The position numbers and the translations under genes are program-made. A stretch of 55,275 nt of DNA from AP-15 sp035503615 (GTDB taxonomy: Bacteria > Pseudomonadota > Alphaproteobacteria > ATCC43930 > CGMCC-115725), in the NCBI GenBank assembly GCA_035503615.1, contig DATJTI010000094.1, positions 1-55,275 on the forward strand, read 5' to 3'. The notes beneath the pieces were generated by a model. It ran no database searches, was not told where the DNA came from, and saw nothing but the letters and a program-made list of their open reading frames with translations. How positions within the stretch are numbered: position 1 is the stretch's first letter; every line of letters begins with the position of its first letter. Of this stretch, positions 33,264-40,579 are shown piece after piece.

Positions 33264-33379
33264 TGGTCCGATCGAAACGCATGGTTCCCAGGCGTTTTGT
33301 GAATCGCCCCCAGGCTGATGGGTTGGCGATGCAATTCAGCTAACGGATCGGGACCATCTGTCAGCATTCGCACCACTAG
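33260..33379 (+). mobile_element. MITE-like palindromic element, copy A
   Basis: A 120-nt non-coding element beginning CTAGTGGTCCGATCG and ending CGCACCACTAG, so its ends are inverted copies of CTAGTGGT. It is closely matched, in the opposite orientation, by the element at 33949-34070 on the other side of ndk; the first 30 nt of the two are identical. The leading CTAG contributes the TAG stop codon of holC. Confidence 0.75.
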
Positions 33380-33529
33380 CCGGCCCGGCCCGGCCCGTCG
33401 CGGTTGCCTGGCCTCCCGCAGCGTCCGCGACCCGGGGGCGCAGCTGTCGCCGGTTGCCGCCACACCGGGCGAAGGCTATAACCCCGCGCGCCGCAGCCGA
33501 TATCCCGTCGCAGCCGATGTGAAGAGCCG

Positions 33530-33952
33530 ATGCCGGTCGAACGCACGCTTTCGATCCTCAAGCCTGACGCTACCCGGCGCAATCTGACCGGCGCGATCAA
33601 CGATCGTTTCGAGCGGCGTGGGCTGCGCATCATCGCCCAGAAACGGATCCGGCTGAGCGCGGCGCAGGCCGAAGAGTTCTATGCGGTTCACGCCGAGCGC
33701 CCGTTCTATCGCAGCCTGGTCGCATTCATGACCTCGGGGCCGGTCGTCGCCCAGGTGCTCGAAGGACCGGATGCGGTCGCGCTCAGCCGCGAGATCATGG
33801 GGGCGACCAACCCGGCCGAGGCCGCTCCCGGAACCATTCGCAAGGATTTCGCCGAATCGATCGAGGCCAACTCGGTGCACGGTTCCGACTCGCCGCAGAA
33901 CGCGGCGCAGGAGATCGCGTTCTTCTTTTCCGCAATCGAAATCCTGCCCTAG
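33530..33952 (+). CDS. ndk: Nucleoside diphosphate kinase
   Basis: A 140-residue NDP kinase, which equilibrates nucleoside triphosphates through a phosphohistidine. It starts with RTLSILKPDATRR, a hallmark, and H117 in NSVHGSDS is the phosphorylated residue. Length is typical. The stop TAG (33950-33952) lies in the end of the inverted repeat element that flanks the gene on this side, so the gene sits exactly between two opposed copies of the same element. Confidence 0.97.
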   Translation: MPVERTLSILKPDATRRNLTGAINDRFERRGLRIIAQKRIRLSAAQAEEFYAVHAERPFYRSLVAFMTSGPVVAQVLEGPDAVALSREIMGATNPAEAAPGTIRKDFAESIEANSVHGSDSPQNAAQEIAFFFSAIEILP

Positions 33953-34070
33953 TGGGTGCGATGCTGACAGATGGTCCCGATCGGTTCGCTGAATCGCACC
34001 ACCAACCGATCAGCCTGGTGGGCCGATTCACAAAACGCTCGGGAACCATGCGTTTCGATCGGACCACTAG
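33949..34070 (-). mobile_element. MITE-like palindromic element, copy B (inverted)
   Basis: A 122-nt near copy of the element at 33260-33379, in reverse orientation. It starts CTAGTGGGTGCG, where the TAG is the ndk stop codon, and ends GATCGGACCACTAG. The final CTAG is shared with the next repeat (34067-34204). Confidence 0.75.
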
Positions 34071-34204
34071 AGCAGGATCGCGTGAAATAGAAACAGAGCT
34101 TCCATTTCATGGCTGAATCCCGCTCTCGATTCCAGGGACGAGACCGTGATTCACGGATCGGACCGGAATGCCGTGCGCTTCGAGCCGATCCGATCATGGT
34201 CTAG
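34067..34204. repeat. 138-nt palindromic intergenic repeat bounded by CTAG
   Basis: Begins CTAGAGCAGGATCG and ends CGATCATGGTCTAG, imperfect inverted ends (GAGCAGGATCG against GACCATGATCG). The ends resemble the CTAGAGCATGATC type of intergenic repeat seen in many alphaproteobacteria. It directly abuts copy B and overlaps the most upstream possible start of the O-antigen-ligase-like gene. Confidence 0.6.
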
Positions 34205-34217
34205 CGGCGGCAGCTGG

Positions 34218-35498
34218 GTGCAGCGGGCGGGAGGGCCGTTTCAGGCGAACGCGGGCCAGGCAGGCGCGGGCCGTGCCGGGCCCTATCGGCTGTGCCCGCC
34301 GGAAGCCGCGCGGCGCTTGGCGAACGGGTTCGAGGCCGGGCTCGATGCCGCGGCGCTGCTGTTGTTCCCGCTGCTGCTGGTGGTGCCGCGCGGCATTGCC
34401 GCACTGGCTTCGGTCGCCGGGCTGTTCGCCGCAGGATTGCTGCTGACAGCCGGCCGGCCGGCGCCTGTCCGCGATTTCGGCCGCGCGATCGGGCTGTTCG
34501 CGGCGTTGTTGACCTGGGGCGGCATCTCGATCCTGTGGTCGATCGACCCCTGGCGCTCGCTCGAAATGACCGCCCGCCTCGCCGGGCTGTTCGCCGCCGG
34601 CTTCGCGCTGGCGCTGGCGGCCGATGTGATCGCCGCACCGGCCCGGCTCGGCACCTGTCTCGTCTTCGGCTTCGCCGCGACGGTCACCTTGGCGGTGGCC
34701 GATCTTGCGACCCATGGCGCACTCAGCCGGCCGTTTTCGACCCGCTTCTACCAGCCGAGCTGGCTCAACCAGGCATCGATCACCTTTGCCATCCTGCTGC
34801 TGCCGGCAAGCGCATTCCTCTTTGGCCGCGGCCGCCGGGTCGCGGCATTGCTGCTGGGGCTCGCCGGTGCTGCGACAATCTGCGCGCTCGCCGGGACCGC
34901 GGCCAAGGTGGCGCTCGGCGCCGGATTGCCGGTGGCGCTGCTGTGCTGGCGATGGCGGGCGGCGACGGCGCGGATCGGGGCGTTGCTTGCGGTGCTGGTC
35001 ATCCTGACCGCACCGCTGACCTTCACCCGGCTCGAACGCGGCGCGGAATTGGTCACGACCGCGGACGAGGTCAAGCTGTCGGCCGGACACCGGCTGTTGA
35101 TCTGGTCGTTTGTCGGTGACCGGATCGCCGAACATGCGCTCGCCGGCTGGGGGCTCGATTCGTCGCGCGCGATCCCGGGCGGCAAGGACCCGATCCAACC
35201 GGGCGAGACCTGGCTGCCGCTGCATCCGCACAATGCCGCCTTGCAGCTCTGGCTCGAGCTCGGGGTGCCGGGCGCGGTGCTGCTGGCGCTCGTGGTCGGC
35301 ACTCTTTGGCTGGCACTTGCCGCGGCGCGCTGGCCGCCATGGTTCGCCGCGGCCGCCGGTGGCAGCCTCGCTACCGCCTTTGTCGCCACCTTCGCCACCT
35401 ATGGGATCTGGGAGGAATGGTGGCAGGGCACCTTGTGGCTGTCTCTGTTTCTGGTTCGCGTGATGGCGCACGCCGCGGCGACCGGATCGGAGCTCTGA
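34218..35498 (+). CDS. O-antigen ligase/polymerase-like membrane protein
   Basis: A 426-residue protein with about ten to twelve hydrophobic helices and the Wzy_C/WaaL-type periplasmic loop region: SAGHRLLIWSFVGDRI, GWGLDSSRAIPGG and LPLHPHNAALQLWLELG, where the last (HPHNxxLQxxxExG) is the family signature. Such enzymes join or polymerise surface glycan units from undecaprenyl-diphosphate carriers. The start is uncertain: the open frame runs upstream into the repeat at 34067-34204, so I used the first start after it, a GTG at 34218. The glycosyltransferase-like and ArnE-like genes that follow are convergent with it. Confidence 0.85.
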   Translation: MQRAGGPFQANAGQAGAGRAGPYRLCPPEAARRLANGFEAGLDAAALLLFPLLLVVPRGIAALASVAGLFAAGLLLTAGRPAPVRDFGRAIGLFAALLTWGGISILWSIDPWRSLEMTARLAGLFAAGFALALAADVIAAPARLGTCLVFGFAATVTLAVADLATHGALSRPFSTRFYQPSWLNQASITFAILLLPASAFLFGRGRRVAALLLGLAGAATICALAGTAAKVALGAGLPVALLCWRWRAATARIGALLAVLVILTAPLTFTRLERGAELVTTADEVKLSAGHRLLIWSFVGDRIAEHALAGWGLDSSRAIPGGKDPIQPGETWLPLHPHNAALQLWLELGVPGAVLLALVVGTLWLALAAARWPPWFAAAAGGSLATAFVATFATYGIWEEWWQGTLWLSLFLVRVMAHAAATGSEL

Positions 35499-35536
35499 GG
35501 CGGCGCCCGCGGCAATGCCGCCGCTTGACCCTGCGC

Positions 35537-35872
35537 TCAGTGCTGCTGGATCAGCACGATCCCGGCGCCGATCAGTAGAATGCCGCCGATCTGCGGCCAG
35601 CCGAACGGCTCACCCCAGAGGATATGGGCGAGGATCGCGACCGCCGCATAGCTGGCGGAGACCGACGGAAAGGCCAGCGAAACCGGGATCCGCTTGAGCG
35701 CCACGATGTAGCAGAGTGCGGCGACCACATAGATCGCAAAGCCGGCGCCGGTCAGCGGGCTGGTCAATTGCGCGGCGATCGTCGGCGCCCGCTCGGCCGC
35801 GGCCTTAAGCGCGATCTGGCCGCCGACGCCGAGCAGGATTGCCGTGGCGAGGCTCACATAATAGATCGACAT
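35537..35872 (-). CDS. ArnE/SMR-like four-helix membrane protein
   Basis: A 111-residue protein with four transmembrane helices (about 3-20, 35-55, 60-78 and 88-108), of the small multidrug resistance/EamA half-size type. In helix 1 the segment AILLGVGGQIALK has Gly where EmrE has the proton-coupling Glu14, and its GGQ-x-ALK pattern is closer to ArnE/ArnF, which flip an undecaprenyl-phosphate-linked sugar. Given the glycosyltransferase-like gene immediately upstream on the same strand and the O-antigen-ligase-like gene beyond, a lipid-linked sugar or glycan role is more likely than drug efflux. Confidence 0.75.
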   Translation of the reverse strand: MSIYYVSLATAILLGVGGQIALKAAAERAPTIAAQLTSPLTGAGFAIYVVAALCYIVALKRIPVSLAFPSVSASYAAVAILAHILWGEPFGWPQIGGILLIGAGIVLIQQH

Positions 35873-35971
35873 CGAACCCATCCGGGAAGCGTTCGGCAAC
35901 CGGGCGGGGCCGAGAATGCCGCGGCAGCGATGAAGATTCTGCCACCATCCGCCGGTGGCGCCGCCGACGCC

Positions 35972-37135
35972 TTACAGACCGGCAGCGCCGACCAGCGCCG
36001 CCAGCACGCGATCGGCGGCGAAATGTTCGCGTGCCAGCTCCCGCGCCGCCCGGCTGTGTATCGCATAATCGTCCTCGATCGCGTCGAGCGCCGCCAGGGC
36101 CTCGTCATAGTTTGCATATTCGAACAGGCCGCGCCCGACCGGATAGAACTTGGCGAACCCGGTGCGCATCGTCACCACCGGCCGTCCGGCCGCCAGGTAG
36201 CAGGCGCTGCGGTCGCTGAACCAGCCGCTGTTCGGCCGGACATAGATGTCCTTGGCGACCGTGAATTCACCGCGCGACCCGGCGATGAAGTCGCGATAGG
36301 GGGCCATCGCCGCCGAGATCGGCCCAGGATCGAGGAGTTGCCAACCGGCTTCCTCGACGGTCCGGCGCACCGCCGCATCGGGCGGGCTCATCGCCAGCGC
36401 AAAGGAGAGCTGCCCGCGATGCTGCGGCAGATCGAGAAACCGCAGAAAATTCCGGTGCTTCGACCATAAATAGCGGGTCCCGGCAAAGTCGATGTCCTTG
36501 CCCTTGTTCTCCCAGGTGGCAATCGTCGTGAACGAGCGCGGCAAGCCCGTGGGTGCCGGCCACAGGTCGAGCACCACCGGCGGGCGGGTCGGGCGCCAGG
36601 CGATCCCGCTGAGCGGCACCGGACAATCGGCAGCACCCAAATTCTCGCCATAGCTGTAGAAATCGGTATGGGCATCGAGATAGGCGCGGGCGGCGATATC
36701 GGCACCGGCATATTTGATCTGTTCGAAGCCCGGATCGGTGTCGATCATGATCCGCACCGGGCAAGCGAGATGCTCGTCGCGCAGCCGGGTGGCCCCGCAC
36801 AGATTGATCAGCCCGTCCGCCTCGGCAAAGAGCCGGCGCACCCGCTCGCGCGGTTGGCCGTGCCAGACATCGTTGATCGCGTCCCAATAGGCCCAGCGCT
36901 GACCGAACCCGTGGCACTCCATCGCCCGGCGCAGACAGGCGACATTGTAGGCGCAGTCCATGACGACGCTGGCGATCCGCGGGTCGTAGGGGTTGGCGCC
37001 GCCATCCTCGACATACCAGACCTCATAGCCGAGCTGGCGCAGCCCGACCAGATAGTGCAGCGCCTGCCAGGCGATGCCGGCAAGCGGCATCTGACCGGCG
37101 AAATGAAGCAGGACGATCGTGCCGCGCTTGCCCAA
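35972..37135 (-). CDS. Glycosyltransferase-like protein (GT-B type)
   Basis: A 387-residue protein with a GT-B-like layout: N-terminal Rossmann start TIVLLHFAGQMPLAGIAWQ and YEVWYVEDGG, and a C-terminal half with VRPNSGWFSDRSACYLAAGRPVVTMRTGF and LFEYANYDEALAALDAIE, as in sugar-nucleotide-dependent glycosyltransferases with a donor-site Glu in the usual place. No acceptor can be named. The start is a TTG at 37135 (MGKRGTIVLL); the first ATG, at 37090, would cut into the first beta-strand. The ArnE-like gene follows 99 nt downstream on the same strand. Confidence 0.7.
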   Translation of the reverse strand: MGKRGTIVLLHFAGQMPLAGIAWQALHYLVGLRQLGYEVWYVEDGGANPYDPRIASVVMDCAYNVACLRRAMECHGFGQRWAYWDAINDVWHGQPRERVRRLFAEADGLINLCGATRLRDEHLACPVRIMIDTDPGFEQIKYAGADIAARAYLDAHTDFYSYGENLGAADCPVPLSGIAWRPTRPPVVLDLWPAPTGLPRSFTTIATWENKGKDIDFAGTRYLWSKHRNFLRFLDLPQHRGQLSFALAMSPPDAAVRRTVEEAGWQLLDPGPISAAMAPYRDFIAGSRGEFTVAKDIYVRPNSGWFSDRSACYLAAGRPVVTMRTGFAKFYPVGRGLFEYANYDEALAALDAIEDDYAIHSRAARELAREHFAADRVLAALVGAAGL

Positions 37136-37295
37136 GGGCCACCCCGGTTGCTACCCGCCGGCAAGAACGGTGGGGTGCCGCGATTCATTTCGCCCGGCCG
37201 CCGCCGGCATGGCGCTGTGTTCCGCCGCGGGACCGCGAAAACCCCATGCCACGTGGGGTTGCCCCTGCCGCGCCCTGCATGCTAGGCAACCCGCC

Positions 37296-37760
37296 ATGAT
37301 CGAAAGCCTGATCGGCTGGCTGACCGGTGCGTCGCCCGGTGGTACGGCGGCGGCGCCGAACGAGCTCGAGCTGGCACTGGCGGCATTGCTGGTCGAGGCC
37401 GCGCACGGCGACCACCGTTTCGACGATCGCGAGCGGTCGGTCGTGGCGCGGCTCTTGGCGCGACGTTTCGGCCTGTCGTCGGATGACGCCCGGGCGCTGC
37501 TGGCCGCCGGCGAAAAGGAGGCCAACCGGTCGGTCGAGCTGTTTCATCTGACGCGGATCATCAATGAGCGGCTGTCGTTCGAGCAGCGGGTCGAGCTGAT
37601 CGAGATGCTGTGGGAAGTCGCCTACGCAGACGGTGTGCTCGATCAGTATGAGGACAGCCTGCTGCGCCAGGTCGGCGGGTTGATCTATGTGCCCGACCAT
37701 GAACGCGGCGAGGCGCGGCAGCGCGTTCTGAAGCGGCTGAAGCTGAGCGAGGCGACCTGA
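37296..37760 (+). CDS. TerB-family protein
   Basis: A 154-residue all-helical TerB-like protein (tellurite-resistance/DjlA N-terminal family). The segments ELALAALLVEAAHGDHRFDD and LIEMLWEVAYADGVLDQYED are two halves of the TerB fold, each with an acidic, metal-binding-like HGDHRFDD or ADGVLDQYED motif. A role in tellurite resistance should not be assumed. The ATG at 37296 is preceded by no clear ribosome site. It lies 50 nt before fdxA, a common alphaproteobacterial arrangement. Confidence 0.85.
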   Translation: MIESLIGWLTGASPGGTAAAPNELELALAALLVEAAHGDHRFDDRERSVVARLLARRFGLSSDDARALLAAGEKEANRSVELFHLTRIINERLSFEQRVELIEMLWEVAYADGVLDQYEDSLLRQVGGLIYVPDHERGEARQRVLKRLKLSEAT

Positions 37761-37810
37761 TCCGCGCCGGTCGGCTCGCTCGTGCAAGTTCAGGAGCAGA
37801 AAGCGTCACC

Positions 37811-38146
37811 ATGACCTACGTCGTCACCGAAGCTTGCATTCGCTGCAAATACATGGATTGCGTAGAGGTCTGCCCGGTGGATTGCTTCTACGAGGGTGAG
37901 AACATGCTGGTGATCCACCCCGATGAATGCATCGATTGCGGGGTGTGCGAGCCGGAATGCCCGATCGACGCGATCATCCCGGACAGCGAGCCCGAAGCCG
38001 AGCGCTGGGTCGGGCTCAATCGGGAATATGCGGCAAGCTGGCCCAATATTACCCGCAAGAAAAACCCGCCCGACGATGCCGACGAATGGAAGGACGTCCC
38101 CGAGAAGTTCGAGAAGGAGTTCAGCTCCAATCCTGGCGGGAGCTAA
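37811..38146 (+). CDS. fdxA: Ferredoxin FdxA (7Fe type)
   Basis: A 111-residue ferredoxin with both cluster sites: CIRCKYMDCVEVCPVDC for the [3Fe-4S] centre and CIDCGVCEPECP for the [4Fe-4S] centre. The C-terminal extension (EYAASWPNITRKKNPPDDADEW) is typical of alphaproteobacterial FdxA. It transfers electrons in the cytosol; partners are not known from the sequence. An 8-bp stem (38166-38198) follows 20 nt after the stop. Confidence 0.95.
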   Translation: MTYVVTEACIRCKYMDCVEVCPVDCFYEGENMLVIHPDECIDCGVCEPECPIDAIIPDSEPEAERWVGLNREYAASWPNITRKKNPPDDADEWKDVPEKFEKEFSSNPGGS

Positions 38147-38165
38147 CCCTTTCGGGTGACGGGAC

Positions 38166-38198
38166 GCGGGTCATGTGCTGCAGGCATAGGTGACCCGC
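38166..38198 (+). other. Stem-loop downstream of fdxA
   Basis: GCGGGTCA and TGACCCGC form a perfect 8-bp stem with a 17-nt loop. No T-run follows, so it is not a standard terminator; it may end or stabilise the fdxA transcript. Confidence 0.4.
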
Positions 38199-38253
38199 TG
38201 GCTTGCGGGAGCATTTGATGGTATTGTGACATCGGTGCTTCGACGCGTGCTTT

Positions 38254-38301
38254 CCAGGTTTCGCGCTGTTTCGCTGGCCAGGTTTCACGCTGTTTCGCCG
38301 G
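38254..38301. repeat. Two tandem copies of a 24-nt unit upstream of carD
   Basis: CCAGGTTTCGCGCTGTTTCG and the next four bases occur at 38254-38277 and again at 38278-38301 with two changes. They lie in the 240-nt fdxA-carD gap. Confidence 0.9.
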
Positions 38302-38356
38302 GCCACGGGCGGTCGTCGTCGCCACGGTAGATTGACGGTCTGAAGCGTGCCGGCTT

Positions 38357-38375
38357 GGCCCTTCGGGCCGATTTT
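38357..38375 (+). promoter_or_regulatory. Hairpin plus TTTT in the carD leader (attenuator-like)
   Basis: GGCCC-TTC-GGGCC (38357-38369) is followed by GATTTT, 12 nt before the carD start. It resembles a short intrinsic terminator and would be placed to reduce read-through into carD; the stem is only 5 bp. Confidence 0.35.
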
Positions 38376-38386
38376 GAGAGACGGAT

Positions 38387-38884
38387 ATGACGTCGGAAAA
38401 GCCTCTATTCTCCACGGGTGATCTCGTCGTCTATCCGACGCATGGGGTGGGCAAGATCGTCGGCATCGAGACCCAGGAAATCGCCGGCTATTCGCTCAGC
38501 GTCTTTGTCGTCGCGTTCGACAAGGATCGCATGACGCTGCGGGTCCCGTTGGCCAAGGCCAAGGTGTCGGGTCTGCGCAAGCTGTCGAGCCGCAAGGAGA
38601 TGGATGCGGCGCTGACCAAATTGCGCGGTCGCTCGCGCGCCAAACGGACGATGTGGAGCCGGCGGGCGCAGGAATACCAGGCCAAGATCGCTTCCGGTGA
38701 TCCGGGTTCGATCGCCGAGGTGGTGCGCGATCTCTACCGCAATGTCGGCCAGCCGGAGCAATCCTACAGCGAGCGCCAGATTTACCAGGCGGCGCTCGAC
38801 CGCTTCGTGCGCGAGTTCGCCGCGGTTGAACGCATCGACGAGACGACGGCGACGCAGCGGGTCGAACAGCTGCTGACCGCCTGA
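38387..38884 (+). CDS. carD: CarD-family transcriptional regulator
   Basis: A 165-residue CarD/CdnL-like protein, which binds the RNA polymerase beta subunit and stabilises open promoter complexes. FSTGDLVVYPTHGVGKIVGIE is the N-terminal Tudor-like RNA polymerase interaction domain; the helical C-terminal half contains KRTMWSRRAQEYQAKIASGD and SYSERQIYQAALDRF, as in DNA-contacting CarD domains. Position downstream of fdxA is conserved in alphaproteobacteria. The ATG at 38387 follows GAGAGACGG. Confidence 0.95.
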   Translation: MTSEKPLFSTGDLVVYPTHGVGKIVGIETQEIAGYSLSVFVVAFDKDRMTLRVPLAKAKVSGLRKLSSRKEMDAALTKLRGRSRAKRTMWSRRAQEYQAKIASGDPGSIAEVVRDLYRNVGQPEQSYSERQIYQAALDRFVREFAAVERIDETTATQRVEQLLTA

Positions 38885-38921
38885 GGCCGCCCCGCCGCCG
38901 GCAGCCGCAGCGGGGTACCGG

Positions 38922-39731
38922 GTGAACCGCGGCCAGCCTCGCTCGCGGCTCGCCCATCTCGGCACCGCGCGACGGGTCTGGGCGGTGGCCGCGATCCACG
39001 CCGAGGTGCAGCGCTTGATCGTGCTGCACGACCGGCTCAGCGACCGCTTCGCAGTCGGTGACCGCATCGTCTATCTCGGCAATTATCTCGGCCATGGCGC
39101 GGCAGTGCACGCCACACTCGGCGAACTGCTCGATTTCCGCCGGCGGATCATCGGGCGGGCAACCGGTTTTGCTTGCGACGCGGTGTTTTTGCGCGGAGCG
39201 CAGGAAGAAATGTGGCAAAAGCTGCTGCAGCTGCAATTCGCCCCCAATCCCGGTGAGGTGCTGGAATGGCTGGCGCGGGCCGGGATCGAGCCGACGCTGC
39301 ACGCCTATGGCGGTGATCTGCGGCAGGGCCTTGCCGCCGCCCGCGGCGGACCGCGCGCGATCACGCGCTGGACCGCGACGCTGCGCGACGCGATGAACGC
39401 GACCCCCGGGCATACGATGCTGTTTTCAGCACTGCGCCATGCGGCCTTCACCGATCGCGGCGGCGTCTTGTTTGTCCATGCGGGGCTCGACCGGTCGCGG
39501 CCGCTTGAGGCGCAGGGTGACGCCTTCTGGTGGGGCGGCGGCGACATTCTCGCTCTCGACGCGCCGTTCGAGGGGTTTCGCCGGGTGGTCCGGGGTGTCG
39601 ACCGCGCCCGGCGCGGGCTCGTCGAGCGCGCGTTCGCCGTGTCGCTCGATAGCGGTGCCGGCTATGGCGGCCCGCTGAGTGCCGCCTGCTTCGGCCGCGA
39701 CGGCGGCATCATCGACCGGATCGACGCTTGA
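38922..39731 (+). CDS. PPP-type metallophosphatase-like protein with degenerate active site
   Basis: A 269-residue protein with the outline of a serine/threonine phosphatase or ApaH-like metallophosphoesterase, but the metal motifs are changed: GDxHG is AAIHAE (residues 23-28), GDxxDRG is LGNYLGHG (52-59), and GNHE is RGAQEE (91-96). The later LFVHAGLDR is kept. Most metal ligands are therefore lost and catalysis is doubtful; it may be a binding pseudoenzyme. It follows carD by 37 nt and starts at a GTG. Confidence 0.75.
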   Translation: MNRGQPRSRLAHLGTARRVWAVAAIHAEVQRLIVLHDRLSDRFAVGDRIVYLGNYLGHGAAVHATLGELLDFRRRIIGRATGFACDAVFLRGAQEEMWQKLLQLQFAPNPGEVLEWLARAGIEPTLHAYGGDLRQGLAAARGGPRAITRWTATLRDAMNATPGHTMLFSALRHAAFTDRGGVLFVHAGLDRSRPLEAQGDAFWWGGGDILALDAPFEGFRRVVRGVDRARRGLVERAFAVSLDSGAGYGGPLSAACFGRDGGIIDRIDA

Positions 39732-39751
39732 GCGGGCTGCCGCCAGCGACC

Positions 39752-39811
39752 TTTCCAACCGCGATATAGCCGCTCAAACCGCGATGCAGCTGCTCAAACC
39801 GCGGTATAGCC
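39752..39811. repeat. Three tandem 20-nt copies of the SDR gene 3' end
   Basis: Units 39752-39771, 39772-39791 and 39792-39811 share the pattern CTCAAACCGCG-TATAGCC with a few changes each. The last copy contains the SDR stop codon (39794-39796), so the other two lie just past the gene end as if its 3' end had been duplicated. Confidence 0.85.
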
Positions 39812-40579
39812 GCCATCGGCGAGCAGATCGCTGCCGGTCACAAAGCTCGCATCGTCGCTGGCCAGGAACAACGCCGCGGCGGCGATCTCGCCGGGTTGCC
39901 CGAGCCGTTGCATCAGATGCTTCGGGGCGAGGGTATCGCGCGCGGCGGCGAGGCTGCAGTAGCGGCGCAACAGGCGCCCGGTCTCGACCGCACCCGGCGA
40001 CAGCGTGTTGACCCGGACATTGTCGCCGGCATGGTCGATCGCCATCACCTTGGCCAGCTGGATCAGGGCGCCCTTGGTCGCGCAATAGGCGGCCCGCCCG
40101 GCGCTGCCGACGCGGCCGAGTTGCGAGGCGATCAGGATGATCGAACCGCCGCCGCCGGCGATCATCAGCGGCAGCGCGGCGCGGCACAACAGATAGGAGC
40201 CGGTCAGATTGACCGTCACCACCTGCTGCCATTCGGCCGGCTCGATTTCGAGGATCGTGCCGCCGGCATCGTGCGGTGCCGCACCGCTGACCAGGATGTC
40301 GAGGCGGCCAAAGGCAGCGTGCGTCGCTGCCGCAGCGGCGCGCGTCTCGGTTTCGACCGCAACGTCGCAACTCTGCGCCAGCGCACGGCCGCCGGCCTGC
40401 TCGATCAACCTCGCCGTCTCGGTCGCCCCGTCGTGATCGATGTCGCAGCATGCGACGGCCGCACCCGCATCGGCAAAGAGCTGAGCGATCGCCCGGCCGA
40501 TGCCGCCCGCGGCACCGCTGACGAGAGCGGTCTTGCCATGCAGCCGCGATGCGCGCCGATGGGACGCGCCGCTGTTCAA
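39794..40579 (-). CDS. Short-chain dehydrogenase/reductase
   Basis: A 261-residue classical SDR. TALVSGAAGGIGRAIA is the Gly-rich NAD(P) site, CDIDHDG after strand 2 has an Asp that favours NAD(H), NLTGSYLLC replaces the NAG-type region, and the catalytic triad is seen in IASQLGRVGSAGRAAYCATKGAL (Ser, Tyr, Lys). DGGYTAV ends the protein. No ATG lies in the right place; a TTG at 40579 overlaps the stop of the ABC ATPase gene (TTGA) and gives a normal length. The substrate is unknown. Confidence 0.85.
   Translation of the reverse strand: MNSGASHRRASRLHGKTALVSGAAGGIGRAIAQLFADAGAAVACCDIDHDGATETARLIEQAGGRALAQSCDVAVETETRAAAAATHAAFGRLDILVSGAAPHDAGGTILEIEPAEWQQVVTVNLTGSYLLCRAALPLMIAGGGGSIILIASQLGRVGSAGRAAYCATKGALIQLAKVMAIDHAGDNVRVNTLSPGAVETGRLLRRYCSLAAARDTLAPKHLMQRLGQPGEIAAAALFLASDDASFVTGSDLLADGGYTAV

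Noticed and set aside
33260..34070. Structured non-coding RNA genes around ndk
   Set aside because: The paired inverted copies, CTAG ends and a deleted remnant elsewhere fit a mobile palindromic element better than independent RNA genes.
37296..37760. Tellurite resistance determinant
   Set aside because: A TerB-like fold alone, without terZABCDEF neighbours, does not support tellurite resistance.
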